DNA of 19,454 bases, taken from the NCBI GenBank assembly GCA_036519295.1, contig DATDLN010000196.1, positions 1-19,454 of the forward strand, given 5' to 3'. Source of the DNA: JACVRW01 sp036519295. Lineage in GTDB: Bacteria > Actinomycetota > Thermoleophilia > Solirubrobacterales > Thermoleophilaceae. The notes beneath the pieces were generated by a model that saw only the letters and a program-made list of their open reading frames with translations, was not told the origin of the DNA and searched no databases. Shown here piece after piece: positions 1-8,011 of this stretch (its first letter is position 1; every line of letters starts with the position of its first letter). Both the position numbers and the translations under genes were made by a program.

Positions 1-1
1 G

Positions 2-121
2 GTGCTCGGCGACGGTGCTCGCCTCTTCGACAACCTCCGGGACGCGGAGGTGCAGCTCGAGCAGGTCCGGGCCGTCGAGGCGCCCGGCGTCACCCACCTC
101 AAGTACAGGAGCGTGAAATGA
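2..121 (+). CDS. RibD/dihydrofolate reductase family protein, C-terminal fragment
   Basis: Only the last 39 codons are inside the window; the start lies to the left. The frame beginning at base 2 is open to a TGA at 119-121. The tail has the pattern LGDGARLFDNL, then a short acidic strand, then VEAPGVTHLKYRSVK. This ending is typical of the RibD C-terminal/dihydrofolate-reductase-like family common in actinomycetes, which are NADPH-dependent reductases of mostly unknown substrate. Nothing here tells the substrate. It is either chromosomal flank or cargo of the integrative element that follows. The call rests on a short C-terminal match only. Confidence 0.55.
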   Translation: MLGDGARLFDNLRDAEVQLEQVRAVEAPGVTHLKYRSVK

Positions 122-182
122 AGCGGGTCGCCGAGCGGCCGAATCGAGCGCGGCGAGTGACGCTCGGATTTCGCGCAAAGCC

Positions 183-203
183 CGAGGCCCAGCTGGGCCC
201 TCG
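183..203. repeat. GC-rich inverted repeat before the coupling-protein gene
   Basis: The arms CGAGGCCCAG and CTGGGCCCTCG pair around the centre with one bulged C. It lies between the end of the reductase gene (121) and the GTG start at 228. There is no following T-run, so a factor-independent terminator is not supported. It could be an attenuating hairpin or a protein-binding site. The rest of 122-227 shows no recognisable tRNA or attachment sequence. Confidence 0.35.
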
Positions 204-227
204 CTGAGCGAGTGCGGGCCCCGAAAC

Positions 228-1554
228 GTGTCAACTACGCGACCTTCGGAGCCCACAGTCAAGTCGATGACAGGCGGCCCGGCTCTCGCTTACGTGCTCG
301 GTTTCGATTCGCGCCGCCGGCCGGTCTCGTTGCGCTTCGGTGGCGAGTCGGGGCGCCACGGGCTGTCCGTCGGCGCATCCGGGTCGGGCAAGTCGAACGC
401 GCTGCTGTGGACGGTGAGCCGGCACATGGAGGCGGGCTTCGGCGTCGTGGTGGTGGACATGAAGGCGGACCGGGCGCTCGCGTTGCGGCTGCGAGCGGAG
501 GCCGAGCGGAGACGGCAGCCCTTCCACTTCTGGTCGCTCGACGGCGGCGATCGCTGGAACCCGCTTCAGCGCGGCAACCGCTCGGAGCTGAAGGACAAGC
601 TGATCGCTACGGAGGAGTTCTCCGAGCGCCACTACCAGGCGATGTACGAGCGCTACCTGATCAACCTCTTCCGCACGCTCGAGGACAAGCCACAGGAGCG
701 TCATCTCCGGAACGTCGTCCGCCTGCTCGACCCGGCGGCGCTGGCGATGGAGGCGCGGGCTCCCGAATGAGGCGGCCGCCGAGGAGGTCGGCGCCTACCT
801 CGCCCGCCTCAGCGCCGGCCAGCTAAAGCACCTCGCGGGCCTGCAGGACCGGCTCGCTCTGCTGGTCGAGGGCGGCCAGGGCGACTGGCTGCTGCCCTTC
901 GAGGAGCCGGGCGGCGAGCTCGACCTCTTCGCGGCCCTGTACGAGGGCGCGTGCGTCGTCTTCAGCCTCAACTCGTCGCGCTACGGCGCCACGGCCAAGC
1001 TGATCGGCAACATGGCGATCCAAGACCTGAAGACCGTCTGCGGCAGCCGCGAGGAGCGTCCCGACCTCGCCCGGCCAGCGGTCGTCGCCGTCGACGAGTT
1101 CTCCGGGCTCGCGGGTGATCAGATCGCGGGGCTCTTCCAGCGCGCGCGCTCGGCCGGCCTCTCGCTCGTGATGGCAACCCAGGAGCTCGCCGACCTGCGC
1201 CGCGTAGACGAGGGCTTCGACGAACAGATTGTCGGCAACGTCGAGTGGCTACTCGCCGGACGGCAGAACAACCCCGGCTCGGCCGAGGTGGTGGCCGGCA
1301 TCGCCGGCACCGAGGAAGTGTGGGTGCACACCTTCCAGACGGAGGAGGGCCTCGGACGGCCGAAGTCGAGCTTCGTGCGCGAGTCCGGCGTCGGGACCAA
1401 GCACCGCCGGCGCGAGTTCTACGTGCCTCCGGACGACATCACGCGGCTAGCCGTTGGGCGCATGCTGCTGGTCGAGAAGAACCCACACCGCGTCGAGCTG
1501 GTCGACGTCATGCCCGCCGACCGATATGTCCCCCACAAGAGAGAGGCGGCCTGA
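228..1554 (+). pseudogene. Conjugative coupling ATPase (TraG/VirD4-like), frameshifted
   Basis: This is a P-loop ATPase of the type that pumps DNA in conjugation and that is encoded by actinobacterial integrative elements. The first part (228-770) holds Walker A GASGSGKSN near residue 50 and a VVVVDMK strand. The second part (frame from about 760 to 1554) holds the Walker B-like VVAVDEFSGLAG, then an ARSAGLSLVMATQE segment typical of the TraM-recognition/TraG C-terminal region. The two parts read as one protein of about 441 residues if one G is removed from the GGG at 757-759: MEAR then continues LPNEAAAEEVGAYL. As it stands, frame 1 stops at 768-770. The GTG at 228 is the first start in frame; ATG at 270 is an alternative. 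No N-terminal membrane segments are seen. It is followed by the excisionase-like gene after one base. It is probably inactive unless the shift is a base-calling error. Confidence 0.7.
759..759 (+). other. Frameshift point in the coupling ATPase
   Basis: An extra G in the GGG run at 757-759 best explains the break. Removing it fuses ...ALAMEAR to LPNEAAAEEVGAYLARLS in a single frame through to 1554. The exact base is uncertain within the run. Confidence 0.6.
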
Positions 1555-1555
1555 G

Positions 1556-1780
1556 ATGGCAACCGTGCCCATCGACTCTCACAGCAATCACGACGAGCGC
1601 CGACCGTTCTTCACATCGAGGCAGTTGGCCGACTACCTCGCGCTGTCTGAACGCACCGTCCGGGAGCTGCTGCGGACCGGCGCGATCCCCTCCTACAAGG
1701 TCTCGGGCGCGCGACGAATTGACCCGGCCGACGTAGACATCTGGCTGGCAGGGTGCCGCGAAGAAGGCAAGGCGGCATGA
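1556..1780 (+). CDS. Excisionase-type helix-turn-helix protein
   Basis: A 74-residue protein. Residues 19-66 form a MerR/excisionase-type winged helix: FFTSRQLADYLALSERTVRE, then a turn, then RTGAIPSYKVSGARRIDPADVDIWL. These small proteins bind DNA as directionality factors for a neighbouring tyrosine integrase or act as element regulators. The ATG at 1556 begins one base after the coupling-protein stop, and the gene's stop overlaps the integrase start as ATGA (1777-1780). The xis-int order is classic for actinobacterial integrative elements. The function is inferred from fold and position, and an excision role is not proven. It is the only intact gene seen in the element remnant. Confidence 0.8.
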   Translation: MATVPIDSHSNHDERRPFFTSRQLADYLALSERTVRELLRTGAIPSYKVSGARRIDPADVDIWLAGCREEGKAA

Positions 1781-2854
1781 GTCAGCACCGAGAGACACCG
1801 GTGCGGCGAGTCAACCCCTCTGGGGCCGTCGTGTGGGGCGCGCGCTACACGAACTCCTCTGGTCATCGCAAGGGCGCCGGCACGTTCAAACGAAAGCGGG
1901 ACGCGCAGGCAGCGATCGATGCCGCCTACGGCCGCGCCGAGCGCATCGAAAACGTGGGCGGCTACTTCCGGCGCTGGCCACGGTTTCACCCCCGCACTGA
2001 GCGCACCCAGCGCACCCACGAACACCGGATCACCCGGGCGCTCGACATCGGAGCTCGACGGCGTCCCGCTGCGCGAGTGGGCCTACACCAATTTGCGGCG
2101 CCGCCATGCCTTGGCTCTAATCGACGTGCTGCTTACGGAACAGGGACGTTCAGCGCTCGGTGCCACCCACATCATCCGGGCCCTGTCAGTCATGACCGAG
2201 GACGAGATCACCGACGAGGTAGCCGAGGTGAACCCGTTCAAGGGCGTTGCGGTCCGAGCGAACGACCCGCAGGTCTCCAAGCGACCCCGACCCGTGCGTG
2301 TATTCACGTTCGAACAGATGCACGCCTTCGCTCGAGCGGGAGGCTCGTACGAGCCGATGCTGCGCACGTTCGCCGATACCGGGATGCGCCTGGGCGAAGT
2401 TCTGGCGCTGAGGCGGGAGGACTTCGACGGACGGGTGTTCCACGTGCGGCGCACGGCCCACAACGGGCGAGCCCAGCAAGGAACCAAGACCGACCACGGA
2501 GAGTCCGGTGCGGGCCGGATCGTGCCTTGCCCGGCGGAGTTGGCAGAACTGATCCGCTCACGTCCGGCTCGGATCCACACAGCCCTGTTGTTCCCCACGC
2601 CCCGGGGAAAGATCTGGTGGGGGCGCAACTTCTATCGCGACGTATGGGCGCCGGCTCAGCAGCAGTCGGGCCTCGACATCCGACCTCACGAGATGCGCCA
2701 CTCCTATGTGACCCACCTCCGCGCCGCCCGGATCGACGACGCCGACCTGGCCGCAATCGCCGGTCACACCGTGCAGACGATGATCGGCCACTACACGCAT
2801 GCACTGCGGCGCTCGTTCGATCAGGTGCGACAGGTGATCGGACGAGGAGCATGA
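1777..2854 (+). pseudogene. Tyrosine integrase, frameshifted
   Basis: A site-specific recombinase of the phage-integrase family, about 358 residues when repaired. The N-terminal part (1777 to about 2050) has an AP2-like/arm-binding start with WGARYTNSSGHRKGAGTFKRK. The remainder lies in the next frame from about 2052. Catalytic residues are all present in the second frame: Arg in DTGMRLGEVLAL (codon 2387), HxxR in PHEMRHSY (2687-2698), His of IAGHT (2765) and the nucleophile Tyr in IGHYTH (2792). Dropping one G at ATCGGAG (about 2051-2053) joins RALDI to ELDGVPLREWAYTNL, so a single +1 insertion breaks the gene. An internal start at 1919 would leave the catalytic domain without its arm-binding domain. 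The gene reads directly toward the tRNA-Arg half at 2921, the usual relation between such integrases and their attachment site. Confidence 0.85.
2052..2052 (+). other. Frameshift point in the integrase
   Basis: GCG CTC GAC ATC, one extra G, then GAG CTC GAC GGC. Removing one G of the GG pair at about 2051-2053 restores one reading frame from 1777 to 2854. The position is inferred by fitting the two frames. Confidence 0.6.
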
Positions 2855-2860
2855 ACACCG

Positions 2861-2880
2861 TGGTCGCATTTTGGTCGCAT
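2861..2880 (+). repeat. Tandem TGGTCGCAT direct repeats beside the attachment site
   Basis: TGGTCGCAT occurs at 2861-2869 and again at 2872-2880, with an 11-bp period, about one helical turn. They sit between the integrase stop and the tRNA half. Phased short direct repeats here are typical of integrase arm-type binding sites, but no binding is shown by the sequence alone. Confidence 0.5.
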
Positions 2881-2920
2881 GGCGGCGAAGAGCCCAGTTC
2901 GCAAGCCAGAGAACATCGAC

Positions 2921-2962
2921 CTACGGAACCGAAGATCTGGGGTTCGAATCGCTACGGGCGCG
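2921..2962 (+). other. Attachment-site scar: 3' half of tRNA-Arg(ACG)
   Basis: The sequence follows tRNA numbering exactly from the anticodon loop on: loop CTACGGA (2921-2927, anticodon ACG), anticodon 3' stem ACCGA, five variable bases, T stem TGGGG, T loop TTCGAAT (2943-2949), T stem 3' CGCTA, acceptor 3' strand CGGGCGC (2955-2961) and discriminator G. The bases before 2921 do not pair as an anticodon 5' stem (TCGAC against ACCGA), and no D arm or acceptor 5' strand GCGCCCG is found upstream, so this is not a complete tRNA. One T-stem position (G-G) is unpaired, consistent with drift in a copy no longer under selection. The break at the anticodon loop is a known tyrosine-integrase crossover point in tRNA genes. 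The intact tRNA-Arg is predicted at the left end of the element, outside the window. Confidence 0.72.
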
Positions 2963-2976
2963 CTCACAACGCGCGC
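2958..2976. repeat. GCGCGC inverted repeat between the tRNA scar and the regulator gene
   Basis: GCGCGC at 2958-2963 and 2971-2976 are separated by 7 bases. On the minus strand this hairpin lies about 16 bases past the regulator stop, so it could help end that transcript, but there is no T-run. The left arm is also the end of the tRNA acceptor strand, so the pairing may be fortuitous. Confidence 0.3.
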
Positions 2977-2991
2977 TGAATCCTCGCCTCT

Positions 2992-3780
2992 CTAGCCGGC
3001 GACCCGGCGCTGCCAGTGGATCTCGGCCAGTTCGTCGGGCGGAGAACCGCGCAGGAGCCAGCTGCCGTCCTCCGCTCGGAGGATCAGACCGGCCTCGTTG
3101 ATCCTGCGCAGCGCGGTGGTCACCGAGGCGCGCTGACTCCCGACCAGCTGACCGAGGAGCTCGTGCGGGAGCCGCAGCCGAAGGCTGATGCCGGCCGGGG
3201 TCACTCGCCCCCACCGCTCCGCCAGATACCAAAAAAGCACCAGCAGCCGCGTCTCGACCGGCGACAGCTGCAGCAGCGCTTGGTGGATCGACATCCGCAG
3301 TGTTCGCCTGATCGCCCGTTCGAGCAACGCACCCATCACGGCCGGCCAGGCGGCGAGCGAGCGCGCGAACGGCGTATCGAGGACCGCCAGCCGAACGGGC
3401 GCGAGCACGTGCCACAGCACGTGGTAGCGGACGAGCCGCTCCTCCCGCGCGGGAACGCCCGGCTGGAGGACGTCGCCCTCGCCGAGCAGCTCGGTCGAGG
3501 TCGTGCCCGCCAGGATGACGTCCCGAGCGAGCAGCCCCTCGAGCATCAGGAAGCCCAGGCCACCGCGATCCTCGTCCTCGCGCGGAACCTCCCAGCGCCC
3601 GCAGGGAAAGGACTTGACGCGTGCCGTCAGCTCCGCTCGGGCGCGTGCGATCTGGGACGCCGGGATGCGGAGCCCGAGCTCCGGGTCGACTTCCAAGATC
3701 CGGACCGCGCCCTCCTGACCCGCCTCCACGAGTCGCGCGGAGAGTTCTGAAGCCGATCCGGTGAGTCTCTGCGCGGTCAC
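2992..3780 (-). CDS. Crp/Fnr-family transcriptional regulator
   Basis: About 262 residues from a GTG at 3780 that has AGGAG 8 bases upstream. The frame is open to an ATG at 3879, but that start would cover the palindromic operator region and add a 33-residue unlike-family leader, so I prefer 3780. Residues about 70-135 resemble a cyclic-nucleotide-binding-type beta roll (GFLMLEGLLARDVILAGTTS, then LLGEGDVLQP). A long dimerisation helix follows at about 140-170, then a winged helix at about 190-230 (LPHELLGQLVGSQRASVTTA, RRINEAGLI). There is no FNR-like N-terminal cysteine set, so Fe-S sensing is unlikely; the effector is unknown. It is transcribed away from the hydrogenase operon across a shared 132-bp gap, and is the obvious candidate regulator of that operon and of itself. 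Confidence 0.85.
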   Translation of the reverse strand: MTAQRLTGSASELSARLVEAGQEGAVRILEVDPELGLRIPASQIARARAELTARVKSFPCGRWEVPREDEDRGGLGFLMLEGLLARDVILAGTTSTELLGEGDVLQPGVPAREERLVRYHVLWHVLAPVRLAVLDTPFARSLAAWPAVMGALLERAIRRTLRMSIHQALLQLSPVETRLLVLFWYLAERWGRVTPAGISLRLRLPHELLGQLVGSQRASVTTALRRINEAGLILRAEDGSWLLRGSPPDELAEIHWQRRVAG

Positions 3781-3821
3781 GAGCCCATCTCCTACCCGAG
3801 TCTCCACCCTAGGCGCGGCTC

Positions 3822-3847
3822 GTTGCAATGCAACGTTGGATTTCAAC
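3822..3847. promoter_or_regulatory. Tandem GTTG-N5-CAAC dyads, candidate Crp/Fnr operator
   Basis: Two 13-bp dyads abut without a spacer: GTTGCAATGCAAC (3822-3834) and GTTGGATTTCAAC (3835-3847). The first extends to a 15-bp palindrome CGTTGCAATGCAACG (3821-3835). They lie in the gap between the divergent regulator and hypC, 66-91 bases before the hypC start. TTG...CAA half-sites with two-fold symmetry suit a dimeric Crp/Fnr protein, although the spacing differs from the standard 16-22 bp Crp/Fnr sites. Binding by the adjacent regulator is inferred. Confidence 0.6.
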
Positions 3848-3876
3848 CCGTTCTCTTCTGCCCGCGGGGACGAGTC

Positions 3877-3882
3877 CATAGG
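3877..3882 (+). promoter_or_regulatory. Possible -10 element for the hydrogenase operon
   Basis: CATAGG is the best -10-like hexamer in the gap. No good -35 lies 16-18 bases upstream, as is common for activator-dependent promoters. If transcription began at about 3889, the dyad centres would sit near -48 and -61. Weak evidence. Confidence 0.2.
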
Positions 3883-3912
3883 GTCGCCCCCTCAAGCGCC
3901 GGAGGAGGCAGC

Positions 3913-4191
3913 ATGTGCCTGGCCATTCCCGGCCAGATCGTGGAGGTTGTCGACCGCGAGAACCGGCTCGCGAAGGTCGAGGTCGCCGGCGTTCGGCGGA
4001 CGATCAACATCGGGCTCCTCGACGGCGACGACGGGGGCGTCGAGGCCGGCGACTGGGTCCTCATCCACGTCGGCTTCGCGATGTCGCGAATCGACGAGGA
4101 GGAGGCCAGAGCGACGCGCAGCCTGCTCGAGCAGATGGGCGCGGACTACGAGACCGAGCTCGACGAGCTGAAGACGAGCGTGATCGAGTGA
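3913..4191 (+). CDS. hypC: Hydrogenase maturation chaperone HypC
   Basis: A 92-residue HypC/HybG/HupF-family chaperone, which shuttles the Fe(CN)2CO group from HypD to the hydrogenase large subunit. It begins with the diagnostic MCLAIPGQIVEV; Cys2 is the essential residue that binds the iron and the partner. The rest fits the OB-fold core (VRRTINIGLL, then GDWVLIHVGFAMSRID), and the C-terminal tail is somewhat long and acidic. The start is supported by GGAGGAGG at 3901-3908. It is the first gene of the operon, directly after the regulatory gap, and its stop overlaps the next gene as GTGA. Confidence 0.96.
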   Translation: MCLAIPGQIVEVVDRENRLAKVEVAGVRRTINIGLLDGDDGGVEAGDWVLIHVGFAMSRIDEEEARATRSLLEQMGADYETELDELKTSVIE

Positions 4192-4397
4192 GCGACTGCG
4201 GCGACCACTGCATCACCTGCTCCGACGAGGGCGTCCCCATGGAGGTCGAGCGCATCGACGAGGCCCGCGGCCTGGCGCTCTGCACAGCCGCGGACGGCTC
4301 GACGAGCACCGTCGAGATCGCGCTCGTGGAGCCGGTTGGTCCCGGCGACCGGCTCCTCGTCCACGCCGGGGTGGCGCTCGTGGAGCTCGAGTCGTGA
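4188..4397 (+). CDS. Second, atypical HypC/HupF-like protein
   Basis: A 69-residue protein from a GTG at 4188 that overlaps the hypC stop (GTGA). The C-terminal part (VEIALVEPVGPGDRLLVHAGVALVEL) matches the second half of the HypC fold. The N-terminus lacks the Met-Cys start and instead has a cysteine-rich segment, SDCGDHCITCSDEGVPMEV, with Cys at about 4, 8 and 11. It could be a carrier with a different metal-binding site, or a partner dedicated to one step of assembly. It is placed between hypC and hypD, whose products form the cofactor-building complex. Family assignment is good; the division of labour with HypC is unknown. Confidence 0.8.
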   Translation: MSDCGDHCITCSDEGVPMEVERIDEARGLALCTAADGSTSTVEIALVEPVGPGDRLLVHAGVALVELES

Positions 4398-5509
4398 AGT
4401 ACGTCGACGAGTTCCGCGACAGGGAGCTCGGGCGGGTGCTCGCCGCCGAGATCACGGCCACGGTCGAGCCGGGGCGCCACTACAAGTTCATGGAGGTCTG
4501 CGGCGGCCACACGCACTCGATCTACAAGTACGGCGTCGACGACCTGCTCCCGGAGAACGTCGAGCTCGTCCATGGACCGGGATGCCCGGTCTGCGTCATC
4601 CCGATGGGCCGCGTGGACGACGGAATCGCGCTCGCTCGCGACCCGAACGTGATCTTCACCTGCTTCGGCGACATGATGCGGGTACCGGGCTCGGGCGGCA
4701 GCCTGCTCGACGCCAAGGCGGAGGGCGCCGACATCCGGATGGTCTACTCGCCGCTCGATGCCCTGCGGATCGCCAAGCAGAATCCAGGCAGCGAGGTCGT
4801 CTTCTTCGCGATCGGGTTCGAGACGACGGCTCCCTCGACGGCGCTGACCCTGAAGCGCGCCAAGGCGGAGGGGGTCCCGAACTTTTCCTGCATGTGCAGC
4901 CACGTGACGATCGTGCCGCCCTTGCGTGCGCTTCTGGACTCGCCGGATCTGCGCCTCGACGGCTTCGTCGGCCCCGGGCACGTGTCCACGGTCGTCGGGG
5001 CCCGGCCGTTCGAGTTCATCCCGGCCGACTACGGCAAGCCCATCGTGGTGGCCGGGTTCGAGCCGCTCGACATCCTCCAGGCGATCCGGATGATCCTGGT
5101 GCAGCTGGCCGAGGGTCGCTGCGAGGTCGAGAACCAGTACTCCCGCGTCGTTCCCTATGAGGGCAACCGGCGCGCGCTCGAGGTGATGGCGGAGGTGTTC
5201 GAGCTGCGCCCGCACTTCGAGTGGCGCGGCCTCGGCTTCATCTCGCAGAGCGGATTGAAGCTCTCGGACGCCTACGCCGACCTCGACGCCGAGGTCCGCT
5301 TCAGCGTGCCGGGCGTGCGCGTGGCCGATCCCAAGGCGTGCCAGTGCGGCGAGGTGTTGAAGGGCGTGATCAAGCCCTGGGAGTGCAAGGTGTTCGGGAC
5401 GGCCTGCACGCCGGAGCGTCCGATCGGCACGTGCATGGTGTCCTCGGAGGGGGCCTGCGCCGCCTACTACAACTTCGGCCGCTTCGCCCGCGAGCGGGAG
5501 GTCGTGTGA
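4394..5509 (+). CDS. hypD: Hydrogenase cofactor assembly protein HypD
   Basis: 371 residues, normal for HypD, the Fe-S scaffold on which cyanide and CO are attached to iron before transfer to the large subunit. The family motifs are all visible: CGGHTH at 36-41, GPGCPVC at 61-67, FAIGFETTAP at about 138-147, and the C-terminal cysteine set from about 316 (CQCGEV, WECKV, GTACTPE, GTCMVSSEGAC) that holds the [4Fe-4S] cluster. The GTG start at 4394 overlaps the previous stop as GTGA, implying translational coupling. No missing residue was noticed. Confidence 0.97.
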   Translation: MKYVDEFRDRELGRVLAAEITATVEPGRHYKFMEVCGGHTHSIYKYGVDDLLPENVELVHGPGCPVCVIPMGRVDDGIALARDPNVIFTCFGDMMRVPGSGGSLLDAKAEGADIRMVYSPLDALRIAKQNPGSEVVFFAIGFETTAPSTALTLKRAKAEGVPNFSCMCSHVTIVPPLRALLDSPDLRLDGFVGPGHVSTVVGARPFEFIPADYGKPIVVAGFEPLDILQAIRMILVQLAEGRCEVENQYSRVVPYEGNRRALEVMAEVFELRPHFEWRGLGFISQSGLKLSDAYADLDAEVRFSVPGVRVADPKACQCGEVLKGVIKPWECKVFGTACTPERPIGTCMVSSEGACAAYYNFGRFAREREVV

Positions 5510-6585
5510 GCGCCACCCGCGAGGAGCGCATCCTCGGCATCATCGAGACGGCCCGCGGCAAGCGCGGGAAGTTCCGCGACGACCGGGTCAACATGGCGCA
5601 CGGAGCCGGCGGCAAGGCCACCCAGAGCATGATCGAGGGGCTGTTCCTGCCGGCGTTCGGCTCGGAGTCGCTCGAGGCGATGGGCGACGCCGGCGCGGTG
5701 AGCGCGGGCGGCGCCGAGCTGGCGCTCACGACAGACTCCTTCGTGGTGAAGCCGATCCGCTTCCCGGGCGGCTCGATCGGGGACCTGGCCGTGAACGGGA
5801 CCGTGAACGATCTCGCCGTCGCCGGAGCGCGACCGCTCGCGCTCAGCCTGTCGCTGATACTCGAGGAGGGCCTGGCCGCGGACGACCTGCGCGCCGAGGT
5901 GGACGCCATCGCGGGCGCCGCCGAGGCGGCCGGCGTCCGCATCGTCGCCGGCGACACCAAGGTCGTCGAACGTGGGGCCGCCGATCAGATGTACGTCTGC
6001 ACGTCCGGGGTCGGCGTGCGCGATCCGCGGGCCCGTACGGCGACCGACGCGATCCGCCCCGGGGACCGGATCCTCCTGTCCGGCACGGTCGGTGAGCACG
6101 GCACGGCGATCATGCTGGCCCGCGGGGAGTTCGAGCTCGACGCCGAGATCGAGTCCGACACTCGCTCGCTGTGGCCGGTCGCCGACGCGCTGCTCGAGGA
6201 GGCCGGCCCGTCGCTTCGCTGCATGCGCGACGCCACCCGCGGCGGAGTGGCGTCGGTGCTGAACGAGCTGGCGCGCAGCTCGCAGGTGGCGATGCTCGTG
6301 CGCGAGGCCGCGGTGCCGATCGACCCGGCCGTGGCGGGGGCGTCCGAGATCTTGGGGATCGACCCGATGTACGTGGCCAACGAGGGCAAGGTCGTCGCCT
6401 TCGTTGCCGAGGAGGCTGCCGACCGGGCGCTTGCCGCGCTGCGCTCGGTCCCGGGCTGCGAGCGGGCGGCGGAGATCGGCGAGGTGCGCACGGAGCCGCC
6501 CGCGATGGTGCTGGTCGACACCGCCTTCGGCGGCAAGCGCGTGATGGACCAGCTCGTGGGCGACCCGCTGCCGAGGATCTGCTGA
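5506..6585 (+). CDS. hypE: Carbamoyl dehydratase HypE
   Basis: 359 residues. HypE dehydrates the thiocarbamate made by HypF on its C-terminal cysteine to a thiocyanate, the source of the cyanide ligands. The protein ends in PRIC, the required C-terminal Cys. The PurM-like ATP-binding features are present: VNMAHGAGGK near residue 28, TTDSFVVKPIRFPGGSIGDL, then DLAVAGARP. The open frame extends upstream inside hypD, but the GTG at 5506, overlapping the hypD stop as GTGA, gives the family's usual N-terminus. Its stop overlaps the hypA start as TGATG. Confidence 0.97.
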   Translation: MSATREERILGIIETARGKRGKFRDDRVNMAHGAGGKATQSMIEGLFLPAFGSESLEAMGDAGAVSAGGAELALTTDSFVVKPIRFPGGSIGDLAVNGTVNDLAVAGARPLALSLSLILEEGLAADDLRAEVDAIAGAAEAAGVRIVAGDTKVVERGAADQMYVCTSGVGVRDPRARTATDAIRPGDRILLSGTVGEHGTAIMLARGEFELDAEIESDTRSLWPVADALLEEAGPSLRCMRDATRGGVASVLNELARSSQVAMLVREAAVPIDPAVAGASEILGIDPMYVANEGKVVAFVAEEAADRALAALRSVPGCERAAEIGEVRTEPPAMVLVDTAFGGKRVMDQLVGDPLPRIC

Positions 6586-6945
6586 TGCACGAGCTCTCGA
6601 TCGCCGAGGCGATCGTGGCCGTGGCCGAGCGCCACGCCGCCGGGCGAAGCGTCTATGCGGTCGACGTCAAGGTCGGGCGCCTGCGGCAGGTCGTCCCGTG
6701 CGCGCTCGAGTTCGCGTTCGAGCTGACCACCAAGGGCACCCGCCTCGAGGGCGCGGCTCTGCGGATCGAGGACGTACCGGCCGGCGGACGGTGTCGGGCG
6801 TGCGGCGCGGAGAGCGTGTTCGAGAGCTTCCCGCTCGCATGCGGGGCGTGCGGCGGCCTGGGCGTCGAGATCACCGAAGGCGAGGAGCTGCTCGTGGACT
6901 CGCTGGAACTGGAGGAGACGATGACCACCACTGGAGGGATGCGCC

Positions 6946-6956
<11 letters not shown>
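6585..6956 (+). CDS. hypA: Nickel metallochaperone HypA
   Basis: 123 residues. It begins MHELSIAEAIV, where His2 is part of the nickel site, and carries the zinc ribbon CRACG ... CGACGG at about residues 66-89. HypA works with the GTPase HypB to put nickel into the large subunit. The C-terminus, after GEELLVDSLELEE, carries a short extra tail that overlaps the start of the small-subunit gene by 11 bases. Its partner hypB is about 7 kb downstream in the same operon rather than next to it. Confidence 0.95.
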
Positions 6957-7998
<1,042 letters not shown>

Positions 7999-8011
7999 AG
8001 AGGAGAGGGCG

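Noticed and set aside
183..203. Rho-independent terminator after the reductase gene
   Set aside because: The stem is good but no T-run follows on either strand.
2851..2962. A complete tRNA gene
   Set aside because: Only the 3' half is present; no acceptor 5' strand, D arm or pairing anticodon 5' stem is found.
3781..3879. Longer regulator start at ATG 3879
   Set aside because: It would run through the palindromic operator region and adds a leader not expected for the family; GTG 3780 has AGGAG at proper distance.
5221..5505. In-frame upstream extension of hypE
   Set aside because: It lies inside hypD in another frame and adds sequence foreign to HypE; the GTG at 5506 gives the normal N-terminus.
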